Shown piece after piece: positions 1 through 5,536 of a stretch of DNA of 5,973 nucleotides. Below the pieces are notes generated by a model that was not told where the DNA came from, did no database searches, and worked only from the letters and a program-made list of their open reading frames with translations. The stretch's first letter is position 1. The number at the start of each line of letters is the position of its first letter. A program made the position numbers and the translations under genes. Origin of the DNA: Candidatus Dadabacteria bacterium (GTDB lineage Bacteria; Desulfobacterota_D; UBA1144; Nemesobacterales; Nemesobacteraceae); assembly GCA_026709745.1 (NCBI GenBank), contig JAPOSJ010000019.1, forward strand, positions 1 to 5,973, given 5' to 3'.

Positions 1-1
1 T

Positions 2-1126
2 ACTTTTTTTCTCTCAATATTCGGCACTTTCATAACCAGAAGCGGCATAGTATCTTCGGTTCACTCCTTTGCACGCTCAGACATAGGTCCACTTTTTGTC
101 GGCTTCATGGTTCTTATACTTCTTTTCTCTTTTGCGCTTCTTGCATACAGGTCAAAAGACTTGCAAAGCGAAGAAAAGTTTGATTCCCCGCTCTCGAGGG
201 AAAGTGCTTTTCTGTTCAATAACCTTCTTTTTCTCGCAGCAGCGTTCTCTGTGTTTCTGGGAACAATTTTTCCCGTACTCTCCGAAGCCTTTACAGGGAA
301 GAAAATTCTGGTCGGCCCCCCTTATTTCAACGCTGTGGGTGTCCCCATAGGACTTGTACTTATTTTACTTATGGGAGTGGGTCCTCTTATATCGTGGAAG
401 AAGGCTTCAATGGCAAATCTGAAGAGAAATTTTGTTTTCCCCGCAGTGGTTTTTCTGGTGGTTCTCCTAGCGCTTCTTGTCTCCGGGATGAGAGAACCTG
501 TAGCGCTTTTAAGTTTTGCGCTCTGTGGGTTTGTTGCGGGGACGGTGTTTTTAGAATATTTCAGGGGTGTAAGGGTAAGAATCAGCAGGGGAGAGAATCC
601 GGTTTCGGCATTGTTTAATCTCATCTCAAGGAACCGCAGGCGCTACGGCGGATACATAGTGCATCTTGGGGTGGTGCTGCTGGTAATAGGAGTCACTGCT
701 TCTTCTCTTTTCGTTACCCAGAAGGAAGTTGTTCTCGGCAAAGGGGATTCTTTTTCCCTTGGAAGATATGATCTGGTTTTCAATGGAGTGCGCTTTATTT
801 CAAACGATGCTAAGGATGGATTTTCAGCGGAACTCTCAATTGAGAAACAGGGAAAGAGCGTCGCAACCATGTATCCCGAGAAAAATATCTACAAGTACGA
901 GGGAAACAGGGAGATAAATCAGGAAACAGAGGTCGCGCTTCGCTCCACTTTCAGAGATGATCTCTATCTCATACTCTCCGAGGTTGATGGAAGCGGAAAA
1001 GTAAACATAAGGGCCCTTATTAACCCGATGGTGAACTGGATATGGGCAGGGGGCATTGTTATCGTCCTTGGAGCGATTGTCACGATGTGGCCCGAGGGGC
1101 GAAGAAGAAAGGAGGTTGCTGCGTGA
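2..1126 (+). CDS. ccmF: Cytochrome c haem lyase subunit CcmF, C-terminal part (5' end off window)
   Basis: CcmF is an inner-membrane protein that, with CcmH/CcmI, transfers haem from holo-CcmE to the CXXCH cysteines of apocytochromes c on the periplasmic side. The reading frame is open from base 2, so 374 residues are visible and the true start lies to the left; the ATG at 107 is internal. Recognisable CcmF signatures are FGTFITRSG followed by SVHSFA just inside the edge (His codon at 62-64, matching the conserved periplasmic haem-ligand His), PYFNAVGVPIGL, LMGVGPLISW, and RRRYGGYIVHLGV (His codon at 662-664, matching the transmembrane haem b ligand). A periplasmic domain with YPEKN and TEVALRST follows, then a final helix starting at NWIWAGGIVIVLGA. 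The tryptophan-rich WWD haem-binding segment would be upstream, off the window. The family usually has about 630-670 residues, so a little over half is present. The stop overlaps the next start. Assignment is firm. Confidence 0.96.
   Translation, partial: TFFLSIFGTFITRSGIVSSVHSFARSDIGPLFVGFMVLILLFSFALLAYRSKDLQSEEKFDSPLSRESAFLFNNLLFLAAAFSVFLGTIFPVLSEAFTGKKILVGPPYFNAVGVPIGLVLILLMGVGPLISWKKASMANLKRNFVFPAVVFLVVLLALLVSGMREPVALLSFALCGFVAGTVFLEYFRGVRVRISRGENPVSALFNLISRNRRRYGGYIVHLGVVLLVIGVTASSLFVTQKEVVLGKGDSFSLGRYDLVFNGVRFISNDAKDGFSAELSIEKQGKSVATMYPEKNIYKYEGNREINQETEVALRSTFRDDLYLILSEVDGSGKVNIRALINPMVNWIWAGGIVIVLGAIVTMWPEGRRRKEVAA
1108..1115 (+). promoter_or_regulatory. Shine-Dalgarno site for the CcmI-like gene
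   Basis: The sequence AAAGGAGG ends 7 bases before the GTG at 1123. It lies inside the 3' end of ccmF and is the best ribosome binding site in the window. It decides the start: the in-frame ATG at 1042 has no comparable site and would give an 81-base overlap with ccmF and a non-family N-terminus. The GTG start instead gives a protein that begins directly with a membrane helix. Confidence 0.85.
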
Positions 1127-1476
1127 GTGAATATGTAATCTCTTTTCTGCTTGTGGTGCTGGTATCGGTTTTTATTGTCTATCCTTTTTTCTTGGGTTAC
1201 AGAAGAGGAGAGAGAGGTATTGGGGACGAACCCGAGATCAGCCGACTCGAACATCTTTACGAGAAAAGAGACCTATATTATTCCTCCATAAAAGATATAG
1301 AGCTTGACCGGGATATGGGAAAGTTAAGTGAGCAGGACTATGCCGAACTTATGTCGAGGTACAAAGAAAAAGCGGTAGCCGTTACAAAACTTATTTCAGA
1401 ACTTCAATCAGTGACTGGGGATGGAGAAATTACTGAGGAAAAGAGAACTTCTCCTTTCGAGGCGCCGCCTTCATAA
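1123..1476 (+). CDS. Short CcmI-like cytochrome c biogenesis protein
   Basis: Starting at GTG 1123, this is a 117-residue protein. One membrane helix spans about residues 5-25, and a charged, mostly helical region follows. The segment YYSSIKDIELDRDMGKLSEQDYAEL (about residues 52-76) is the hallmark of the N-terminal part of CcmI, or the CcmH C-terminal half in E. coli, where it follows the membrane helix. In full-length CcmI a TPR domain of 200 or more residues comes next and binds apocytochrome C-termini; here the protein ends in a Pro/Glu-rich tail with no TPR. Such short CcmI-like proteins occur beside ccmF in several lineages. The GTG and the ccmF stop share GTGA, so the two are probably translationally coupled. 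A role in presenting apocytochrome to CcmF is inferred from family and position. The sequence between the membrane helix and the signature could form a short coiled coil. Confidence 0.82.
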   Translation: MSEYVISFLLVVLVSVFIVYPFFLGYRRGERGIGDEPEISRLEHLYEKRDLYYSSIKDIELDRDMGKLSEQDYAELMSRYKEKAVAVTKLISELQSVTGDGEITEEKRTSPFEAPPS

Positions 1477-1485
1477 CCTGCACGA

Positions 1486-2748
1486 ATGATGAGAAAAACA
1501 ACCTTCAATCTTTTTTTAATCTCTTTTTGTTTTTTTGCCTCGGCGGTGATTCCTGTATCTATGGCGCAGGTGTCGGGAGAATCAGTTTTTATAGAGGGGA
1601 AATGTATAAGATGCCATACACTTGGAAGAGGAAGGTTCGTAGGTCCTGATCTTCTGGGCGTGGGGGATAGATATTCAAGGGATGATCTGATCAGATGGGC
1701 CCGTGACCCCGAGAGCATCTATGCGGAGGAAAAGAAAAAACCTTTAAACGATGGCTATCCGCCGATGCCTCCAATGAATCTATCAGAAAGCGATGCCCAA
1801 AAGGTTGCCGATTACCTTATGGGTTATAAGCTCCCATCTGATCTTGCTGAAAGCGGGACAATAAAGGGTCGTATAGGAAATATCACTACCGGGAAACCCG
1901 AAGAGGAGCACAACGTCGTTTTGATTTCATACATGGGAGACAGGCAGCAAGAAAGGCATTTCGCTGAGTCGGATTCGCTTGGCAATTTCTCTTTTTCTTC
2001 TCTTCGGTGGGACAGAAGTTATGAGATCGTGCTTTTTCACGAGGGAGTTCAGTACGTTTCGAGTAAGATGGTTTTTCTTCCCGGAGAGGACAGAATTACC
2101 CTTGATCTACCGGTCTACGATACAACAACTTCGGATGAAAACGTCTCTTTGCAGTCGCTGAACTTGATTGTCTACCCGGATGAAGAGAGTGGCAAGGTAA
2201 ATGTGACCTCTCTCTATGTTTTTGAGAACTCGGGCAACACAGTCTTTACAGCAGAATCAGAGGGCCCGGATACTTCAAAACTTGTTTTTTCTATTCCCGA
2301 AGAGGCAGTGGACGTTACTTTTTCAGGTGGAGTAAATCCTGAGGCGATGCAGAGAGAAGAAGAAAAACTTTACAGCAAACTTCCCTTTCTACCTGGTATG
2401 AAAAGAATTGCTCTTGGCTATTCTCTACCTCTTTCGCAGGTTCGTGGGAAATTTCAGATAGGGTTTAACTATGAAGTTGCTGATCTTACAGTGTTTGTGA
2501 GAAAAACAGAACTTGGAGTCAGGGTTGAGCAACCCGGGGCGGTTGCAGAAGAGACTATGATTCACGATGAGGCCTTTTTGAAATACCAACTATCGGACTT
2601 AAAACCAGGTGACGTCACGGTAATTGTTTCCAATACTTCTTTTCTCAAGAGCGACATTGGCAAGTATCTGCCGGTGATACTCTTTTTTGTCCTTGTCGCC
2701 GCTGGAATCATCAGTTTTTTCTACCGCAAGAACAGACTTCGGATATGA
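1486..2748 (+). CDS. Membrane-anchored monohaem cytochrome c with carboxypeptidase-regulatory-like domain
   Basis: This 420-residue exported protein has a signal peptide (residues 1-27, positively charged MMRK then a hydrophobic core, likely cleavage after SMA). A class I cytochrome c domain follows at about 28-115. The haem site is CIRCH at 40-44, followed by GPDL at 53-56, and the sixth ligand is probably Met94 or Met97 in YPPMPPMNLSESDAQKVADYL. Residues about 125-205 resemble a carboxypeptidase-regulatory-like beta sandwich (GTIKGRI, then DSLGNFSFSSLRWDRSYEIVLFHEGVQY). A second beta-rich region of no family I recognise spans about 210-385. One helix at about 394-413, followed by RKNRLRI, anchors the C-terminus with the bulk outside the cytoplasm. 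The start is bounded by the preceding stop, in the same frame 9 bases upstream; its Shine-Dalgarno site is weak, and ATG 1489 is an alternative. Position after ccmF and ccmI suggests it is a Ccm substrate. Its electron partner is unknown. Confidence 0.85.
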   Translation: MMRKTTFNLFLISFCFFASAVIPVSMAQVSGESVFIEGKCIRCHTLGRGRFVGPDLLGVGDRYSRDDLIRWARDPESIYAEEKKKPLNDGYPPMPPMNLSESDAQKVADYLMGYKLPSDLAESGTIKGRIGNITTGKPEEEHNVVLISYMGDRQQERHFAESDSLGNFSFSSLRWDRSYEIVLFHEGVQYVSSKMVFLPGEDRITLDLPVYDTTTSDENVSLQSLNLIVYPDEESGKVNVTSLYVFENSGNTVFTAESEGPDTSKLVFSIPEEAVDVTFSGGVNPEAMQREEEKLYSKLPFLPGMKRIALGYSLPLSQVRGKFQIGFNYEVADLTVFVRKTELGVRVEQPGAVAEETMIHDEAFLKYQLSDLKPGDVTVIVSNTSFLKSDIGKYLPVILFFVLVAAGIISFFYRKNRLRI

Positions 2749-2813
2749 ATTCAGAAATCACGGTCAGGAAAAAACGGAAAGCGGCTATCAATCATAAAGA
2801 AGGTGTTAAATGA
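2745..2813 (+). other. 22-codon mini-ORF in the ccm-fic junction, possible gene relict
   Basis: The ATG at 2745 overlaps the cytochrome stop as ATGA and opens a 22-codon frame beginning MNSEITVRKKRK. Its own stop at 2811-2813 overlaps another ATG (2810) as ATGA. The arrangement looks like the retained translational-coupling start of a lost operon gene. The N-terminus MNSEITVR is reminiscent of an ABC ATPase, and a second frame (2791-2814) reads IIKKVLND, also like the strand before Walker A in such proteins. Both resemblances are short and could be chance. No terminator-like hairpin is seen in this 90-base junction. Confidence 0.25.
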
Positions 2814-2838
2814 TTAATAACCGGTATTCTTATAGCTC

Positions 2839-3945
2839 ATGCAATGGAACTGGCAACAACCTGAGTGGCCTAACTTTACGTATGAACCGCAGTTTCTTGA
2901 GGGACTGGAACATGATTTTCTGCATGGGACAGGACTGTTTTTCGGGGCCTGCAGGCACCTTGATGAAAAGGAGCGAGACTGGCTCAAGATAGAGATTATA
3001 GGGGAGGAAGCCCTTAAGACTTCTGAAATTGAGGGAGAGTACCTTAAACGTGAGAGTCTACAGTCGTCTCTTAGAAGACATTTCGGTCTCAAAACAGATG
3101 ATATCAGTGTGAGTCCCGGTGAAGATGGAATCGCCGACCTCATGGTCAACCTTTATACTACTTACGAAGATTCTCTCTCCCATGAAACTCTTTATCGTTG
3201 GCACAGAATGCTTACGCGTGGACGAGACGATCTTAAATGTGTGGGTCGCTACCGCGAAGAAGAAGTTGCTGTGGTCTCAGGGTCTCTTCACAGGCGACGG
3301 ATTCATTTTCAGGGCCTTCCTGCAAATCGTGTGGAGCCGGAGATGGAAAGATTTGTCCGCTGGTTTAACCGAAGTGCTCCAGGGGGTGATGTGCCTCTTC
3401 CTGCTTTGACTCGCTCTGGCATGGCGCACATATATTTTGAGTCAATTCACCCGTTTGAAGATGGAAACGGACGCGTAGGCCGTGCAGTTTCGGAAAAAGC
3501 ACTGGCTCAGTGTCTCGGCCAACCTACTCTGATTGCGCTTGCCAAAGTGATAAGCAGAAACAGGAAGGATTATTACGGGGCACTTGGAGATGTGAACACC
3601 AAAAACGAGATAACGCAGTGGCTTCTTTATTTTGCCCATATGGTGCTTGATGCACTTGCTTATACCCGAAACTGTGTGGAATTTCTTATAGGTAAGGCGA
3701 GATTACTTGAACGTCTCAGAGGAAAAATAAACCCACGTCAGGAAAAATGTCTGCTTCGTATGTTCGAAGAAGGCCCGGAGGGTTTTACAGGAGGTCTCAG
3801 TGCCAAGAACTATATAAGCATCACTAAAGCTACTCGTCCGACCGCCACCCGTGACCTCTCAGATCTGGTCGCAAAGGGTGCGCTTCTACGGACGGGGGAA
3901 CGAAAATATACGCGCTACCATCTGAAGATTGATTCAAGGCTTTAA
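2839..3945 (+). CDS. Class II Fic-domain protein (DUF4172-Fic-winged helix), putative protein AMP-transferase
   Basis: This is a 368-residue cytoplasmic protein of the SoFic-like type. The N-terminus (residues 1-80, WNWQQPEWPNFTYE) matches the DUF4172 region that precedes Fic domains. Within it TSEIEG (61-66) fits the inhibitory helix motif [S/T]xxxE[G/N], with Glu65 as the expected blocking glutamate, which makes it class II. The catalytic motif is complete: HPFEDGNGRVGR at 204-215, with His204 and the phosphate-binding GNGR loop. The flap region lies around VSGSLHRRRIHFQG (146-159). The C-terminus from about 298 to 363 looks like a winged helix (TATRDLSDLVAKGALLRTG). Family members transfer AMP to hydroxyl groups of target proteins, or remove it; the target is unknown here. 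An in-frame stop at 2833-2835 fixes the start at or after 2836, and ATG 2839 gives the family N-terminus, although no good Shine-Dalgarno site precedes it. No small antitoxin gene is adjacent, as expected when inhibition is intramolecular. Confidence 0.93.
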   Translation: MQWNWQQPEWPNFTYEPQFLEGLEHDFLHGTGLFFGACRHLDEKERDWLKIEIIGEEALKTSEIEGEYLKRESLQSSLRRHFGLKTDDISVSPGEDGIADLMVNLYTTYEDSLSHETLYRWHRMLTRGRDDLKCVGRYREEEVAVVSGSLHRRRIHFQGLPANRVEPEMERFVRWFNRSAPGGDVPLPALTRSGMAHIYFESIHPFEDGNGRVGRAVSEKALAQCLGQPTLIALAKVISRNRKDYYGALGDVNTKNEITQWLLYFAHMVLDALAYTRNCVEFLIGKARLLERLRGKINPRQEKCLLRMFEEGPEGFTGGLSAKNYISITKATRPTATRDLSDLVAKGALLRTGERKYTRYHLKIDSRL

Positions 3946-3947
3946 AG

Positions 3948-5123
3948 ATGAGCAATGTGCAGAAAAATCCACCGCCTCTGCTTAACAGAAGCTTCATCCT
4001 TCTAACCTTTCTCGGGTGTCTTTACTTTTTTAACTTCCATTCGTTTCTCCTTCTGCCCATTAGGATTTCTGAACTGGGAGGGACCGAGAAGATTGTGGGG
4101 TTCGTGATGGGCATTTCAGGACTTAGTACCCTTTTTCTTACTCCCTATGCAGGCAAAATAACCGATAGGTACGGAAAGAAACTGTTTGTACTGCTGGGGT
4201 TCGCTCTGCTTGTCGCCTCGACATTCCCACTCGCTTTCTTAGACAGGGTCGATTACCTCTACTACGTTATCAGGATAGTTCACGGCTGTTCCTTTTCTCT
4301 TTTCTTTGTCGCCGCGGGGGCGCTTACGGTTAGTGTCTCAAGCGAACAGAGAATGGCTCAGGCACTCGGCATATACGGTGTTTTCACAATAATAAACTAT
4401 GCGATTGCCCCTTACGTTGGCTCCATTCTGATAAATAATTTCGGTTTTGATTTCTTTATTTTTTTCCTTACCGCTACCGGACTTATTGGCTTGGGAGTTT
4501 CTTTTATGATCAAAGAGGGAAAGAGAGCCGCTGCACTGGAAAACACAGGACCGGGCTATATGGACTGTCTTCGGGGCAAAGCTACTTATATATCCTCAGT
4601 TACGCTTTTTATATGCGGAGCGGCGTTTATAACCACGTTTAACTTCATTTCCATTTTCTCGCTTTCAATAAACATAGAGAACTTTCATGTTTATTTTCTT
4701 TGCTACACCGTTTCGGTGCTTGCGATCAGACTGTTTCTTGGCTGGGTTCCCGACAGGTATGGCAAGTGGAGAGTTGCCTCTCCTTTTGTTTTCTTTCTTG
4801 GACTTAGTATATTCATGCTGAATTTTGTATATGAGATTAAACTTCTTGCTCTCTGCGGAATTATATTCGGCTGCGCGCACGGATTTGTGTATCCTTCACT
4901 TTATTCGATCATAATAGAATCGAATCCCAAGGAAGCGAGGGCGAAAGCTTTTGCCATAAGCAGCGTTTCGTTCACTGGTGGAGGAATGTTGGGGTCTTTT
5001 GTTTTCGGAGTCGTGGCGGAACTTTTCGGATTCAGGACTATGTTTGTTTCGATAGCGATTATGGTCTTGCTGGGTTTTTTATTTTTCGCCAGAAATTCAA
5101 TTCTAAAGGAGCGTGCAGCATGA
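3948..5123 (+). CDS. Major facilitator superfamily transporter
   Basis: This 391-residue inner-membrane protein has about 12 hydrophobic segments. The loop between helices 2 and 3 carries the MFS motif A, GKITDRYGKKL (69-79). The equivalent loop in the second half is GWVPDRYGKWRV (265-276), showing the usual internal duplication. Helix 5 contains NYAIAPYVGSILINNFGF (150-167), similar to the glycine/proline-rich motif C region of drug/H+ antiporters. The central cytoplasmic loop is at about 188-212. It starts 2 bases after the fic stop, with a modest AAGG 8 bases upstream of the ATG, and ends in an ATGA overlap with the thioesterase gene, so all three are probably cotranscribed. The substrate cannot be deduced. 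Efflux of a small organic molecule or drug-like compound is plausible from motif and topology, but uptake cannot be excluded. It is full length for the family. Confidence 0.9.
   Translation: MSNVQKNPPPLLNRSFILLTFLGCLYFFNFHSFLLLPIRISELGGTEKIVGFVMGISGLSTLFLTPYAGKITDRYGKKLFVLLGFALLVASTFPLAFLDRVDYLYYVIRIVHGCSFSLFFVAAGALTVSVSSEQRMAQALGIYGVFTIINYAIAPYVGSILINNFGFDFFIFFLTATGLIGLGVSFMIKEGKRAAALENTGPGYMDCLRGKATYISSVTLFICGAAFITTFNFISIFSLSINIENFHVYFLCYTVSVLAIRLFLGWVPDRYGKWRVASPFVFFLGLSIFMLNFVYEIKLLALCGIIFGCAHGFVYPSLYSIIIESNPKEARAKAFAISSVSFTGGGMLGSFVFGVVAELFGFRTMFVSIAIMVLLGFLFFARNSILKERAA
5105..5111 (+). promoter_or_regulatory. Shine-Dalgarno site for the thioesterase gene
   Basis: The sequence AAAGGAG ends 8 bases before the ATG at 5120. 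It lies inside the last codons of the transporter gene and supports the ATGA-overlapping start over the later in-frame ATG at 5174. Confidence 0.75.
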
Positions 5124-5512
5124 GCAAGGATCCCATCAGATTTCCTTTCGGTCACCTGAAGATTTTTGACACGATGAAGATAGAAATTCTTCGCATGGAA
5201 AACGGGGAATCAGAACTTTCCATGCCGTTTATTGAGGAATATACACAGCACTATGGAATGCTTCATGGCGGGGTGATTTTCACCTTGGCGGATGCTGCCT
5301 GCGGAGTTGCTGTTGCCAGTGTTGCAAGAGAGGGGAAAAAGTTTCTTACTTCTCAGATGAATATAAATTATTTGGAGCCCGTAAGGGCGGGCATTACAGT
5401 TTCTTATGCCCGGGTACTAAGGCAGGGGAAAATAATGCCAGTTGAGTGTGAGGTCTTGAATTCTGGTGTCTGCGTAGCAAAGGCTACTGCTATTTATACT
5501 CTGGTTGACTGA
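5120..5512 (+). CDS. PaaI-family hotdog-fold acyl-CoA thioesterase
   Basis: This is a 130-residue cytoplasmic protein with the hotdog-fold signature GMLHGGVIFTLADAACGVAV (47-66). HGG (49-51) starts the central helix and Asp58 is the likely catalytic acid of the PaaI/YbgC-like group. The second half has TSQMNINYLEPVRAG (77-91) and the closing strands AKATAIYTLVD, as in PaaI proteins that hydrolyse phenylacetyl-CoA or other aryl- and acyl-CoA esters. The family acts as dimers of dimers, and 120-145 residues is normal, so the protein appears complete. No phenylacetate degradation genes are nearby, so a substrate should not be assumed from the family name. Its ATG overlaps the transporter stop. 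The stop codon is unusual: its T is the last gene-specific base and its GA is the first two bases of the truncated CRISPR repeat, so the gene ends exactly where the array begins. Confidence 0.9.
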   Translation: MSKDPIRFPFGHLKIFDTMKIEILRMENGESELSMPFIEEYTQHYGMLHGGVIFTLADAACGVAVASVAREGKKFLTSQMNINYLEPVRAGITVSYARVLRQGKIMPVECEVLNSGVCVAKATAIYTLVD

Positions 5513-5536
5513 GGGCGCTTTTCAGTCAGTTAAAAT
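5511..5536 (+). repeat. Truncated terminal CRISPR repeat
   Basis: This copy keeps the last 26 bases of the 36-base repeat without a mismatch and lacks the first 10, which are replaced by the end of the thioesterase gene. Degenerate or truncated repeats usually mark the leader-distal, oldest end of an array. Together with the lack of any AT-rich intergenic leader on this side, it places the leader to the right, beyond the window. Whether spacer 1 still yields a functional guide depends on which strand is transcribed. Confidence 0.9.

Noticed and set aside
107..1126. CcmF starting at the ATG at 107
   Set aside because: The same frame is open to base 2 and encodes conserved CcmF sequence (FGTFITRSG and SVHSFA) upstream of this ATG, so the ATG is internal and the gene is cut by the window edge.
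1042..1476. CcmI-like protein starting at the ATG at 1042
   Set aside because: It would overlap ccmF by 85 bases with a non-family Gly/Arg/Cys-rich N-terminus. The GTG at 1123 has an excellent ribosome binding site and the expected N-terminal membrane helix.
2749..2838. Promoter for the fic gene in the junction
   Set aside because: AT-rich stretches such as TATTCTTATAG are present but no -10/-35 pair with proper spacing could be supported.
2810..2992. 60-residue frame overlapping the start of fic
   Set aside because: Most of it lies in another frame of the fic coding sequence and its product shows no domain. It may act as a leader frame, noted in the junction finding, but is not supported as a protein gene.
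4665..5155. Minus-strand frames within the transporter and thioesterase genes
   Set aside because: They are antisense shadows of well-supported + strand genes, with no ribosome site or recognisable domain.
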